Shown here in pieces: positions 63,000 through 64,000 of a stretch of DNA of 64,000 nucleotides. The stretch comes from Acanthaster planci (lineage: Eukaryota > Echinodermata > Asteroidea > Valvatida > Acanthasteridae). The stretch spans positions 820,810 through 884,809 of the forward strand of contig NW_019091457.1 of assembly GCF_001949145.1 (NCBI RefSeq), read 5' to 3'. The stretch's first letter is position 1. Every line of letters begins with the position of its first letter. Below the pieces are notes generated by a model that ran no database searches, was not told the DNA's origin, and saw nothing but the letters and a program-made list of their open reading frames with translations. The position numbers were made by a program, and so were the translations under genes.

Positions 63000-63785
63000 A
63001 TTTTTTGTCTTGGTTTAATGGTTGATGGTTTATTAAGTAATCATCATTCGCAGCCATGTCTGTAACACTTGTAGATGTGCACAGTGACACCAGCGGTGTC
63101 AACGTAACACGATCGAAGGCTTTTGAAAAGTCGGTAGTGATCAGAATAGATGAATGCCGAGGTTTATCAATTACCCTAAATAAGTCATCTGGCAGTTTTA
63201 CCAAATAGTGAGTGGTAGATAATTCTTAAAGTGAGCCGAAATGATGAATGTCGATAGAGTTTTGTTATATCTTCCAACACCCAGTTAACAACAAAGCCTT
63301 TCAGCATTTTTGAAAACACACAGGTCAGAGCAAATTAGTCGCACGTTTACCAACTTTGGAGGATCGATCGGTCTTAGGGAGAGGTGTTATATATGTAGAC
63401 TTCCAGATATCGGGTAGGATGCCATCCCTTAGGGAGTAATTAAAAATATCACTGAGGGGAAACACAACTCAAAGGCAAATACGAGATGGAATAAAGTCAG
63501 GGCCGCCACCTTTTGAAATGTTAATACTCTTCAGCTTCTTGAAGACATCTTGCGGCGACACTGACATTGGTGGCGATTCAGCTGGCAAGTAGGCAGGGCA
63601 TGGCTTACGTTGAGTTGTGGCGTATCCTGGGCCACACTGATGAAGCGTTGGTTAATGTCACTGGCAATGTCCACTGCTGACGAACCAGGCAGGTCAAAAC
63701 TTCTCGTTACCACAACCAGTCAGCTTCTTGATTAGCTGGTGCCATTGCCAAGGGTGAAGCCTTATCAGGCAGCATTAATCAAAAT
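63000..63785 (-). mobile_element. Decayed LINE (non-LTR retrotransposon) reverse-transcriptase fragment
   Basis: Read on the minus strand in shifting frames, the region carries the order of motifs expected before and at the start of a CR1/L2/Jockey-type reverse transcriptase. WHQLIKKLTGCG is near 63745-63710, and SSAVDIASDINQRFISV at about 63690-63640. VFKKLKSINISKGGGPDFIP is at about 63548-63490, GILPDIWKSTYITPLPK at about 63425-63375, and SSILITTDFSKAFDRV at about 63150-63103. Frameshifts and in-frame stops separate the pieces, and similarity fades after KAFDRV, before the catalytic YxDD box. It is a dead, 3'-truncated copy. Sequence from 63786 to the window end shows nothing further that I recognise. 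Confidence 0.8.
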
Positions 63786-64000
63786 ATATCGTCGTAATCA
63801 TTACTGATATCTTAACTTCCTCTGATGAGCCTCTTTGTACGCTCCTGATTGCAGTGTGTAAGCGCACGCATGCAGTGTGCACCTGTGTTATAGTACTCAA
63901 CTCGTACTCACAAGAAAGAAAATTGAATATGCTCATACTTTCGATGAAGTACTCGTGGTCATGGAAATGTTCTCCACTTCAACACTGGAAAAGTACTCCG

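Overview
The window is animal (metazoan) nuclear DNA: genes are split by GT-AG introns with matching phases, intergenic space is long, and nothing is arranged in operons. A homeobox gene of the Msx family, an inducible MAP-kinase phosphatase (DUSP1/2/4/5 type) and a receptor built on the IgGFc-binding domain point to a marine invertebrate deuterostome. An ambulacrarian (echinoderm or hemichordate) is my first guess and amphioxus an alternative; the species cannot be fixed from sequence alone.

Layout. 1-4.5 kb: intergenic DNA upstream of Msx, rich in poly-G/poly-C runs. 4.5-12.4 kb: Msx on the plus strand, with exon 1 (4518-5061), a 6-kb intron, exon 2 with the homeodomain (11067-11578), and a 3' UTR with a candidate poly(A) signal near 12.36 kb. 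About 12.4-37.35 kb: roughly 25 kb in which I find no convincing exon. 37.36-43.9 kb: a four-exon minus-strand gene that I assembled by splice-site and phase matching. It encodes a predicted 726-residue type I membrane protein with signal peptide, one IgGFc-binding domain, one membrane segment and a tail of about 198 residues. 45.9-60.25 kb: the minus-strand phosphatase (462 residues, three coding exons, 12-kb first intron), with a promoter-like array at 60.25-60.63 kb and an AU-rich 3' UTR. 60.6-64 kb: intergenic DNA ending in a decayed LINE reverse transcriptase.

No operon-like cooperation is implied. Msx is a transcriptional repressor of development, the phosphatase is a predicted immediate-early brake on ERK/JNK/p38, and the receptor is a probable cell-surface recognition protein. 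The Msx-phosphatase linkage is noteworthy because human DUSP1, NKX2-5 and MSX2 also share 5q35.

Non-coding novelties: a small foldback family with three copies (8.15, 12.07 and 45.2 kb); a CG-rich cluster of inverted repeats in the receptor's first intron (40.85-41.8 kb); over-represented palindromes TAGGCCTA and TACATGTA; a C9-A6-G8 hairpin; and a 32-bp alternating purine/pyrimidine tract. The most interesting candidate is the receptor, whose donor site overlaps a stop codon so that splicing decides between a five-residue KKNK tail and a long signalling-type tail. All gene models come from reading the sequence by eye; there is no transcript support.
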